Below are positions 51,149 to 57,658 of a DNA stretch of 57,658 nucleotides, piece by piece; within the stretch, counting starts at the first letter, position 1; each line of letters opens with the position of its first letter. Made by a program: the position numbers and the translations under genes. The notes beneath the pieces were generated by a model. That model saw only the letters and a program-made list of their open reading frames with translations. It was not told the origin of the DNA and made no database searches. The DNA comes from CAZVFX01 sp964626565 (GTDB lineage Bacteria; Myxococcota_A; UBA9042; CAIXZC01), in NCBI GenBank assembly GCA_964626565.1, contig CAZVFX010000034.1, positions 1 through 57,658 of the forward strand. The letters run 5' to 3'.

Positions 51149-52180
51149 CTACTCGTTACGGTGGGAACCCAGCGTCTTGAAATGCAGCCACTTCAAGTAC
51201 GTCCACAGGATTCCCTTGGTTCTCTTCTCGTGATACCGCTCGATTTCCAACTCCAGGCCGAACAGGCCGGTATCTTTGTCCCGCTCGATGAAGAGGATTC
51301 GGCACTGGCATTCCAACGGCTCCTCTTCTCCTTTGCTGGGGAGGTTGAAGAAGACCCTCGCCTTCCGACTCCCGGCCGAGGGGAAGTTGGACAACTCCAG
51401 GCGCATGCACTTGAGCCCCAGGCCGGTAACCGTCGCCTCCCTGTTGTCCCCGTCGTATCGAATGATAGCAGGAATATCGGTTGGCGGCAGAGTGTCACCC
51501 TGGCGGACTACGATTGAGAGCGGACCCTCCTCTTTCTTGTCGGACTGCTTGCGCACGTGGATAGGCAACTCCGATTGCGCTCTGCGCTCTCCCACTTCGC
51601 CGTCGTCCTGAACCACGTCCACCTTCCGACCGCTCAAGAACTTGGAGGTATCCGCAAACCCCATTTTCACAGGAGCAATCGACGGCTTCGGCTGGTCGGC
51701 CTTGACGACCACCGGCGCCCGCTTCACCGGCGCAGGCCGCGACCAACCGCCGGTTTTTGGCTTCACCGGAACGATGGGAAACCGGTAGATGCTTCGAAGG
51801 TCCTTCCGCGGCCCGAATTCCTCTCTGACAATGGACGGCGAAACCAGTTTCAGCCTGGCCACCAGGAACTTCTCCAAAGCGTCGGGTGCAGACGTGGTCA
51901 CCGCCCGCATCCACTGAACTCCGGCGCCCGTCACCGGTTGCTCCTGATGTCGCACCGTCATGCCCAGCAGGAACACCGGCACATTTGCGCCGTCACTTCT
52001 CTCCTCGAAGACGAGGGCTACCACCGACCCCAGAGGCAGTTCGCTGGAGGTACGAATGAACATACCGCCCGCGCTGATGTCCTGAGTAGCCGCCTGTACC
52101 CGATTCCCATCGAGGTAACAGAACACCTCTTCTTCGAGCAGCCAACGGACATGTTCTCTGCGGTCGATGCTTCCACTCAT
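51149..52180 (-). CDS. PilZ-domain protein (tandem copy 1)
   Basis: 343 residues. N-terminal PilZ domain with RREHVR (RxxxR) and QDISAGG (DxSxxG), the c-di-GMP-binding motifs. A charged/proline linker follows, and residues about 225-340 form a second, degenerate PilZ-like beta-barrel with ATVTGLGLKCM in place of the DxSxxG motif. No membrane helix. It ends four bases before the TetR-operon stop on the other strand. The paralogous gene lies nine bases upstream in the same operon. Confidence 0.88.
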   Translation of the reverse strand: MSGSIDRREHVRWLLEEEVFCYLDGNRVQAATQDISAGGMFIRTSSELPLGSVVALVFEERSDGANVPVFLLGMTVRHQEQPVTGAGVQWMRAVTTSAPDALEKFLVARLKLVSPSIVREEFGPRKDLRSIYRFPIVPVKPKTGGWSRPAPVKRAPVVVKADQPKPSIAPVKMGFADTSKFLSGRKVDVVQDDGEVGERRAQSELPIHVRKQSDKKEEGPLSIVVRQGDTLPPTDIPAIIRYDGDNREATVTGLGLKCMRLELSNFPSAGSRKARVFFNLPSKGEEEPLECQCRILFIERDKDTGLFGLELEIERYHEKRTKGILWTYLKWLHFKTLGSHRNE

Positions 52181-52189
52181 TGTCGCCTG

Positions 52190-53263
52190 CTATTGCGGTT
52201 GTTTCAGGGATCTGAAGGTGAGCCACTTCAAGTAAGTGTACAGGATCCCCTTCATGCCTTTCTCTTCGTAACGCACAACTTCCAATTCCAGGCCCGGCAT
52301 AGGGGATTCGTCGTCAGTGTCCACGAACAGCAGCTTGCATGTGCAGTCGATGGGAACAGAGCCACCCTTGCTGGGAAGCTCGAACAACACCCCCACCTGC
52401 TTGCCGGGAGGCGGGGGTTTGCACGGAACTCTCAGGTACATTCCTTTGAGGCCGAGCCCGGTGATGGTTGCGTCCATGGCCCTCCCCCCCAAGACCAGCT
52501 TGGCGGCAAGGTTGGTGGGCGGAAGTGTATCGGAACGACGCACCATCAGGGACAGAGGTCCGGGCTGTGCAGTGTCGCTCAACTTCGTCACATGTTCTTC
52601 CAGCGGCTTGACTCTGCGCTTCTCTTTCTTGCCGTCGGAGCGCACCACGGAAACTTCGTGCTGGCTGAGAAACTTGGACGCGTCGGAAAACCCGCGCCGC
52701 GTCGGGGTACGCATAACCGGCCGGGAAGGGGGCGGGGGAACGGGGCGATTGCTCTCCGGTTCCCAGGGCGCCGGGTGTTGCGTGGGAGCAGGCCTGGGCG
52801 GCGTGGGAGCTGGCTTGGGCGGCGGCGGTGCAGCCGCCTGGGGACCACCGAATGTGCCTACCGGAAAACGGAAGACGCTGCGCGACGGCTCGCGGGGATG
52901 CCCGGCCTCCTCAAGCACGTTGGCGTCAGCAATACCCATCCGCGCATCAAGGAACTGCTCCAGCACCAGTGGAGGCCCGGAAGTAATGGCCCGGGTCCAC
53001 TGCATTCCGATGCCTGCCACAGGCTCAGTCTGGTGGCGCACCACCATCCCCAGCAGGAATATCGGATTCACAGCCGGGTCTCCCTGTTTGAACACCAACG
53101 CGATGACGGAGCCAATTGGCACCGTTGAGTTGGTCTTCAAAAACAGACCGCCTGCGCTGATGTCGTGAGAGCCGGCGTCGAAGCGAGTTCCGTCGAGGTA
53201 GCAGTAGATCTCTTCCTTCAACAAGCGTCGGGGATGATTACGTTTGTCCGTTCCGTTGCTCAT
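52190..53263 (-). CDS. PilZ-domain protein (tandem copy 2)
   Basis: 357 residues; ATG preceded by AGAGG. N-terminal PilZ with KRNHPRR and HDISAGG intact, proline-rich linker (PPPPKPAPTPPRPAP, residues about 148-162), and a degenerate C-terminal PilZ-like domain. Shares the whole architecture with the next gene, so they arose by tandem duplication. c-di-GMP reception in motility or envelope control is inferred; the partner is unknown. Confidence 0.88.
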   Translation of the reverse strand: MSNGTDKRNHPRRLLKEEIYCYLDGTRFDAGSHDISAGGLFLKTNSTVPIGSVIALVFKQGDPAVNPIFLLGMVVRHQTEPVAGIGMQWTRAITSGPPLVLEQFLDARMGIADANVLEEAGHPREPSRSVFRFPVGTFGGPQAAAPPPPKPAPTPPRPAPTQHPAPWEPESNRPVPPPPSRPVMRTPTRRGFSDASKFLSQHEVSVVRSDGKKEKRRVKPLEEHVTKLSDTAQPGPLSLMVRRSDTLPPTNLAAKLVLGGRAMDATITGLGLKGMYLRVPCKPPPPGKQVGVLFELPSKGGSVPIDCTCKLLFVDTDDESPMPGLELEVVRYEEKGMKGILYTYLKWLTFRSLKQPQ

Positions 53264-53290
53264 GCCTGCCTCTTATTAAATACTAAGTTT

Positions 53291-53321
53291 GTTATAGCCG
53301 ATAGACCGCCGGGATTGTCAA
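53291..53321 (-). promoter_or_regulatory. Putative promoter of the PilZ operon
   Basis: Minus strand TTGACA (53321-53316), 19-base spacer, TATAAC (53296-53291); with 18 bases the -10 would be CTATAA. Confidence 0.4.
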
Positions 53322-53371
53322 GGGAAACTGTGAACCGTCGGCCTGAAATTCGCGTCGGGGACGCCCCTCGG

Positions 53372-53400
53372 TTGCTCAGGCGAGCGCGGCTTGCTATTCT
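53372..53400 (+). promoter_or_regulatory. Putative promoter of the FGE-like lipoprotein
   Basis: TTGCTC (53372-53377), 17-base spacer, TATTCT (53395-53400), 40 bases before the start codon. Confidence 0.4.
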
Positions 53401-53439
53401 TACTTCATCTGGAGATTGGCAAATCCAGCGGAGAGTAAC

Positions 53440-55191
53440 ATGACCGGGAAGACCGCGCCGATTCTAATCACAGCCTTTCTGCTTGCAGCTTGCGGCGGGG
53501 GCTCAAAGGCCGCTCCACAAGCTGACCTGTCAGCCGACGCGACGCCCGATCCCACCGACCTACGCCAAACCGACAATCCGGACCAGGCGAGCGTACCCGA
53601 CCTCCCGGAAGGGATACCTGAAGAGCTGGACGAGGATGTCATGGTGGTCTGCGTTGGCGGGGAGACCCACTGCGAAAACAATGCGATTATGGAGTGCCTG
53701 GACGACGGCAGCGGTTGGCAGGCTGTCGAGACGTGCGGCGCAGACCAATACTGCCATGAGGCCGCCTGCAACGACTACGTTTGTATCCCCGACGAAGCCT
53801 GGTGCGAAGGTCTGGTTAGCAGACTGTGCGACGGAGAAGGGCTGAGTTTCTCGGAATCGCCCTGCTCGGACGGAGAATTTTGCGACGGAGGAGAATGCTA
53901 CCCGTGGCTGTGTCCGCCTGCCACCAGTTTCTGCGACGGGGTCACAGCCAAAGTCTGCGACTCTGAGGGCAGCGCAATAGTAAACGAGTTGGATTGCAGC
54001 GCGTCCGGGAAGGTGTGTGTAGATGGCGGCTGCACGGAACTACTCTGCGAGCCCGGGGCTGACTTCTGCCCGGACTACGAGACCGTCGGCCACTGCGCTG
54101 ACGATGGACTCACATTCGGGACCGAAGACTGTCCCGAACAACACGCTTGCGTGGACGGCGCGTGCCAGCCGTGGATCTGCGAACCGGGGGGGCCGCTGTG
54201 CGACGAGACGGTGGCCACAAAATGCGATGAGATCGGGTCTGGCCCGACAGCCGGCGGGACCGACTGCGAGGAACAGGGCCTGGTCTGCCAGGAAGGGGAG
54301 TGCATTGACGCGGATGTATGCGGCGTCACAATTTGTCCCGATTTGCCCGGGTACCTCCTGACCTGCAATGCAAAGGACCACTGCGAGTACACCAACAGCG
54401 AAGCCGAGGGGTGGAAGCAGTGGGATCTTTGGATCTACGTACCTCCCGGAGAGTTCCCAATGGGCGGCCCAGCCAACGAGGGAGGCGCGATGCATGAACG
54501 GCCGATACATACGGTTACGTTCAGCTACGGATTCTTCATTTCGAAATTCGAGGCAGTTGTTGAACAATACGAGGCCTGCCTGGCTGCTGAGCCTGACCAA
54601 TGCTCACCACCCTTCATCGATAGCGAAATCGGAGAATTCGGATGGGGTCTCAACAGCAGCGCAAACAACCGCGCCGACCATCCCCAAAATGGACTCGACT
54701 GGCAACAATCGCAAAGTTTCTGCGGCTGGCTGGCGCCCGGAGGACGTCTCCCCACCGAGGCGGAGTGGGAATACGCTGCGACCGGCTCGACACACTTGAA
54801 ATTCCCCTGGGGAGACACGCCCTGGCCCACCTGCGAGAACGACACTGCCGTGTTCAGTGAAGGCCCCACCTTTCTCGACTACGGCTGCTACCAGGGCGGA
54901 ACGTGGCCCGTCGGGTCCAAGGCGGAGGGCGCTTCCCGGTGCGGAGCGCTCGGCATGAGCGGAAATGTTTTTGAGTGGGTGGAAGACTGGTTTCAACCCT
55001 CCTACGAGGGAGCACCGGCGGACGGCAGCGCCTGGTTGCAGCCGGAAGGGACCAAGCGCGTACTTCGCGGTGGCTCGTTCTTTACCTCGGAACTGTTCCT
55101 GCGCTCGGCTCAACGCAGTTTTGGAACCCCTGAGTCTTCCGACGCGGCCAAGGGAGTACGCTGCGTTCGGCCCGTTGACTCACCTTTGTAA
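53440..55191 (+). CDS. Cysteine-rich lipoprotein with FGE-sulfatase (SUMF1) domain
   Basis: 583 residues from ATG 53440 (GGAGAG upstream). Lipobox LLAAC near residue 20. Residues about 70-290 hold five or so 45-residue cysteine modules of the type CxxGxxxCD....CxxxGxxC. Residues about 320-583 are an FGE/SUMF1-type domain: GEFPMGGPANEGG, RLPTEAEWEYAATG, GNVFEWVEDWF and RVLRGGSFFTS. True formylglycine-generating enzymes use a C-terminal cysteine pair; here the tail has a single cysteine in VRCVRP, so the enzyme activity is doubtful and a binding or structural use (as in many surface lipoproteins with this fold) is more likely. Confidence 0.85.
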   Translation: MTGKTAPILITAFLLAACGGGSKAAPQADLSADATPDPTDLRQTDNPDQASVPDLPEGIPEELDEDVMVVCVGGETHCENNAIMECLDDGSGWQAVETCGADQYCHEAACNDYVCIPDEAWCEGLVSRLCDGEGLSFSESPCSDGEFCDGGECYPWLCPPATSFCDGVTAKVCDSEGSAIVNELDCSASGKVCVDGGCTELLCEPGADFCPDYETVGHCADDGLTFGTEDCPEQHACVDGACQPWICEPGGPLCDETVATKCDEIGSGPTAGGTDCEEQGLVCQEGECIDADVCGVTICPDLPGYLLTCNAKDHCEYTNSEAEGWKQWDLWIYVPPGEFPMGGPANEGGAMHERPIHTVTFSYGFFISKFEAVVEQYEACLAAEPDQCSPPFIDSEIGEFGWGLNSSANNRADHPQNGLDWQQSQSFCGWLAPGGRLPTEAEWEYAATGSTHLKFPWGDTPWPTCENDTAVFSEGPTFLDYGCYQGGTWPVGSKAEGASRCGALGMSGNVFEWVEDWFQPSYEGAPADGSAWLQPEGTKRVLRGGSFFTSELFLRSAQRSFGTPESSDAAKGVRCVRPVDSPL

Positions 55192-55205
55192 CGCCTTTGT
55201 CACAA

Positions 55206-55220
55206 CCCCGCACTTCGGGG
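55206..55220 (+). terminator. Weak hairpin after the FGE-like gene
   Basis: CCCCG-CACTT-CGGGG followed by AATTT. Five-base stem only; weak candidate terminator. Confidence 0.3.
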
Positions 55221-55311
55221 AATTTCCCTCGTACCCTCATGTTCTTGAAAACAGGTGCGTCGTTTTCGGACAACCACGGCTCTTCACAGAGCCTACCGAG
55301 GGAGGGATTAC

Positions 55312-56790
55312 ATGAGATTCTTGTTCAAACTGGCGCTGGCAGTGACTCTGGTTGTCGCCGTGGCGGCCGCGGATGAATCGCCGGGGTTCTTTTCGTCGAT
55401 GGGCGGCCCCAACGGAATCATGGGTGGAGGGATGCAGCAAATCGCTCCGCAGATTCAAGGGAACATAGCATCGGCGAAAGGCAGATCGGGTAGCGTGAGC
55501 CACCTGAAAACCGACAACCTCAAACCGCAGTCTGTGAAGTTGGGCGGATTTGCCGGATGGAAACTGACCGTGCCCGGCAACCGCGCGTTGGCCACGCCCG
55601 CGGTGGTGGACGGGGTAGCCTATATTGGCGGCGGCTTTGGCAGTCATGAGTTCTACGCGTTCGACGCCAGAACCGGAAAGGCGCATTGGGCGATCAAGGT
55701 GTCCGACGACGGCCCCACTGCCGCGGTGGTGGAGGACGGATACGTTGCTTTCAACACCGAGAGTTGCACCTTGTTCGTGGTTGAGGCAGACACGGGCAAG
55801 ATGGTGTGGAGCAGGTGGCTGGGAGACCCGTTGATGAGCCAGCCCGGAATCGCGCATGGAACCGTGTTGATGGCCTATCCCGGCGGACGAGGGCACATCC
55901 TCACGGCCATTGAGCTTGCCAGCGGAAAGGAGGCTTGGGAGACCGCCATCGCCGGCGACATCATCACCGCGCCGGTCATTGAGGGCGACTCGGTGTATCT
56001 CTCTACCTTCAACGGCACCGTCTACAAGTACGGCCTCGACGACGGCAGGGAATTATGGAAGAAGGAGATGAATGCGACCAGCGCACCGTGGATCGTTGGT
56101 GACGACGTCTACGTTAGCAAACGAGAGGCGGGGAAAGACGGCGACACCTCACCCAGCGAGGGGATCGCCAACCTTGAGGGAGTCAAGGGCAAGCAGAAGA
56201 ACGAAGACCTGTGGGGATTCCGGAAAGCGCGCTATCTGGATCGGCACGTGCAGTCCAAAAGCGTGTATCATCTGGAGAACTCGGCGGACGATTCTTCGGT
56301 GGGATTCGCAGTAGCCCCTGCCACCGCCAAGACCGGGGACGCTTCGTCCAACGTCGGGCAAGGCACTGTGCGAGGGCTGTGGGAATTCCAGGGCAGCCGC
56401 CCGACCTATGTTGACGGCCTCTTGTTCACCACGTTCGGGGACGCCATCGCCTGCATCGATCCCGCCTCCGAAAAGGTGCTTTGGGAGCAGAAAATCGAAG
56501 GAGACCTCGACAGATTGGGAGGGCATGGCGCCTCGCCTCCCGCCGCGGCCGGGGGAAAGCTATACATCGGTACAGCCACCGGCTATGTGATGGCATACGA
56601 CCAGCAGACCGGAGACCAACTCTGGCGGGTGAACATTGGCGAGAAGATTCGTTTTCAGCCTTCGGTTACGGACGGCTGGCTCTACGTTGGCACCGCGGCC
56701 GGCAACCTGTTCGCCCTGGACCTCGACGATTCATCCGCCGACGGCTGGCCCATGTGGGGCGGTTCTCCCGCCCACAACGGCCCCCGATAG
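55312..56790 (+). CDS. Exported PQQ-like beta-propeller protein
   Basis: 492 residues; ATG 55312 after GGGAGGG. Signal peptide ending AVAAA. From residue 75 there are about seven repeats of the form VVDGxVYIGG...LYAFDAxTGKxxW, the PQQ-enzyme/BamB propeller (WD-like, W and TGK marking each blade). No cofactor ligands of a quinoprotein dehydrogenase are obvious, so a scaffolding or BamB-like protein-binding function is more likely. A long loop (about 255-330) containing charged residues separates blades. Independent of neighbours by spacing (about 120 bases upstream, 75 downstream). Confidence 0.82.
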   Translation: MRFLFKLALAVTLVVAVAAADESPGFFSSMGGPNGIMGGGMQQIAPQIQGNIASAKGRSGSVSHLKTDNLKPQSVKLGGFAGWKLTVPGNRALATPAVVDGVAYIGGGFGSHEFYAFDARTGKAHWAIKVSDDGPTAAVVEDGYVAFNTESCTLFVVEADTGKMVWSRWLGDPLMSQPGIAHGTVLMAYPGGRGHILTAIELASGKEAWETAIAGDIITAPVIEGDSVYLSTFNGTVYKYGLDDGRELWKKEMNATSAPWIVGDDVYVSKREAGKDGDTSPSEGIANLEGVKGKQKNEDLWGFRKARYLDRHVQSKSVYHLENSADDSSVGFAVAPATAKTGDASSNVGQGTVRGLWEFQGSRPTYVDGLLFTTFGDAIACIDPASEKVLWEQKIEGDLDRLGGHGASPPAAAGGKLYIGTATGYVMAYDQQTGDQLWRVNIGEKIRFQPSVTDGWLYVGTAAGNLFALDLDDSSADGWPMWGGSPAHNGPR

Positions 56791-56865
56791 GGAATGCTCT
56801 TGATTTTGCTTTGCCCACACGCGATTCTTCCCGCAGGCAACTGACTCTACCCCGGGGAGGAGCAC

Positions 56866-57658
56866 ATGAAGGTAAAGATCCTGGCGATTCTGGTCGCGGC
56901 CATTTTCTCGGTCGCACTCAACGCGTGTAAGCAGGAAGCAGGCAAGACTGGCGAGAAGAAAGACGAGCCGAAGAAAGGTACGACCAAGCAACCGGAGAAG
57001 CCGTCAGAGCCGGAGAAGCCGGCAGAGCCGGAGAAGCCGGCAGAGCCGGAGAAACCGGCAGAGCCGGAGAAGCCGGCAGAGCCGGAGAAGCCGGCAGAGC
57101 CGGAGAAGCCGGCAGAGCCGGAGAAGCNNNNNNNNNNNNNNNNNNNNNNNNNNNNNNNNNNNNNNNNNNNNNNNNNNNNNNNNNNNNNNNNNNNNNNNNN
57201 NNNNNNNNNNNNNNNNNNNNNNNNNNNCGGTAGAGCCGGCAGCAGATACCTCGGACGAAAAAGCTGTCGCCATCGTGGACCGAGCCATCGCAGCTTCCGG
57301 CGGATTGGAAGTGCTCAAGGCAAAGTGCGCAGCCGCGATTATGAAGACAAAGGGGAAGTTCTTCGGCTACGACTACGAAATGACCACCCACTGGCAGGCG
57401 CCCGACAAGATGGTCATGGATCTAGGTGCGGGCGGCATGGTCATGGGGTACATCGGAGACCAGTGCTGGAACCGGATCAACGATGTGGTCGTCGACTGCA
57501 TGGCCGAGGAAAAGAGGTCGGCGCCGCAGGCGCTCTGGTCTTTCTACGTCATGGGTCTGTACGTCCTGAAAGACCCGGGGGTTATTCTCAAGTACGTGGG
57601 TGAAAAGGAGTTGGAAGGAAAGAAGGTTGAGCAGGTGCTGGTCAAGGCGGAGGGTGCG
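56866..57658 (+). CDS. Gapped, partial LolA-like lipoprotein with EKPAEP repeat linker
   Basis: ATG 56866 after GGGGAGGAG; lipobox ALNAC near residue 21. A linker of EKPAEP hexapeptide repeats runs into a 100-N gap. After the gap the meaningful frame is the one starting at 57230 (not the one continuous through the Ns): VEPAADTSDEKAVAIVDRAI, then AASGGLEVLKA, KGKFFGYDYEMTTHW and QAPDKMVMDLG, which read as an outer-membrane-lipoprotein-sorting (LolA-like) domain. The true gap must be a multiple of three for the gene to be intact. The 3' end lies beyond the window. Confidence 0.75.
56995..57127 (+). repeat. 18-bp tandem repeats (EKPAEP)
   Basis: Seven complete units of 18 bases (GAGAAGCCGGCAGAGCCG, with two single-base variants) and a partial unit running into the assembly gap. 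The gap was probably left because the array could not be assembled across. Confidence 0.85.
57128..57227. other. Assembly gap of 100 N
   Basis: Exactly 100 undetermined bases, the usual placeholder for a gap of unknown length, placed inside a coding tandem repeat. Confidence 0.95.

Noticed and set aside
51557..53128. 523-codon plus-strand frame opposite the PilZ genes
   Set aside because: It crosses two good minus-strand genes and their ribosome sites; composition is Arg/His-rich and non-native.
53440..55191. Functional formylglycine-generating enzyme
   Set aside because: The C-terminal cysteine pair needed for catalysis is not visible and no sulfatase is nearby.

Overview
The window reads as a high-GC Gram-negative chromosome piece of the deltaproteobacterial/Myxococcota kind, probably an uncultivated anaerobe or facultative anaerobe known from an assembly (a run of exactly 100 N sits at 57128-57227). 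The clues are cysteine-rich surface proteins with MYXO-CTERM-like tails, MopE/thrombospondin-3 repeats, many lipoproteins, PilZ proteins, and ferredoxin-linked carbon metabolism. No tRNA, rRNA, IS element, phage gene or CRISPR array was seen.

Layout. 1-9000: surface and secreted proteins (a partial Tat-signalled dockerin-like/glycosidase-like protein started by GTG, two cysteine-repeat proteins, and a 1333-residue MopE-repeat lipoprotein ending in a glycine-rich domain). 9225-10241: an unknown lipoprotein. 10434-22034: a ten-gene plus-strand operon with a strong sigma70-type promoter. It encodes a 2-oxoacid:ferredoxin oxidoreductase (korAB), an isocitrate-type dehydrogenase, an HD protein, two aconitase-superfamily hydratases (one fused, one split), a citrate synthase/citryl-CoA lyase homologue, and an acyl-CoA synthetase pair whose ATP-grasp subunit carries a C-terminal [4Fe-4S] ferredoxin domain. 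Together these can run oxaloacetate + acetyl-CoA to succinate, or the reverse (reductive TCA with two-step citrate cleavage). 22407-29533: a three-subunit molybdopterin/FeS/NrfD membrane oxidoreductase, an ADP-forming acyl-CoA synthetase and a small unknown protein. 29561-36683 (minus): Lon protease, and an operon of a CoA-transferase/GNAT/class-I-HDAC triple fusion with an SLC13 dicarboxylate transporter. 36889-38283: a third cysteine-rich protein with a somatomedin-B-like segment. 38416-41432: a ThDP decarboxylase plus aldehyde dehydrogenase pair that matches the cyanobacterial 2-oxoglutarate decarboxylase/succinate-semialdehyde dehydrogenase bypass. 41440-44622 (minus): a haem lipoprotein, a YfcC/DcuC-type carrier and an EEP-fold lipoprotein. 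44835-51144: a TetR-controlled envelope operon (LolA-like protein, two FtsX/LolCE-type permeases, LolD-type ATPase, beta-barrel) with a striking operator array. 51149-53263 (minus): two tandem PilZ proteins. 53440-57658: a formylglycine-generating-enzyme-like lipoprotein, a PQQ-type propeller and a gapped LolA-like lipoprotein.

Together: the centre of the window is a carbon hub in which 2-oxoglutarate can be handled either by ferredoxin-linked KorAB or by a decarboxylase/dehydrogenase bypass. Acetyl- and succinyl-CoA can be exchanged with ATP by two unrelated ADP-forming synthetases. C4-dicarboxylates are imported by a carrier co-transcribed with a protein that combines an acetylation 'writer' and 'eraser' in one chain. 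The flanks are cell-envelope genes. All functions are read from motifs and context; no database search was run.
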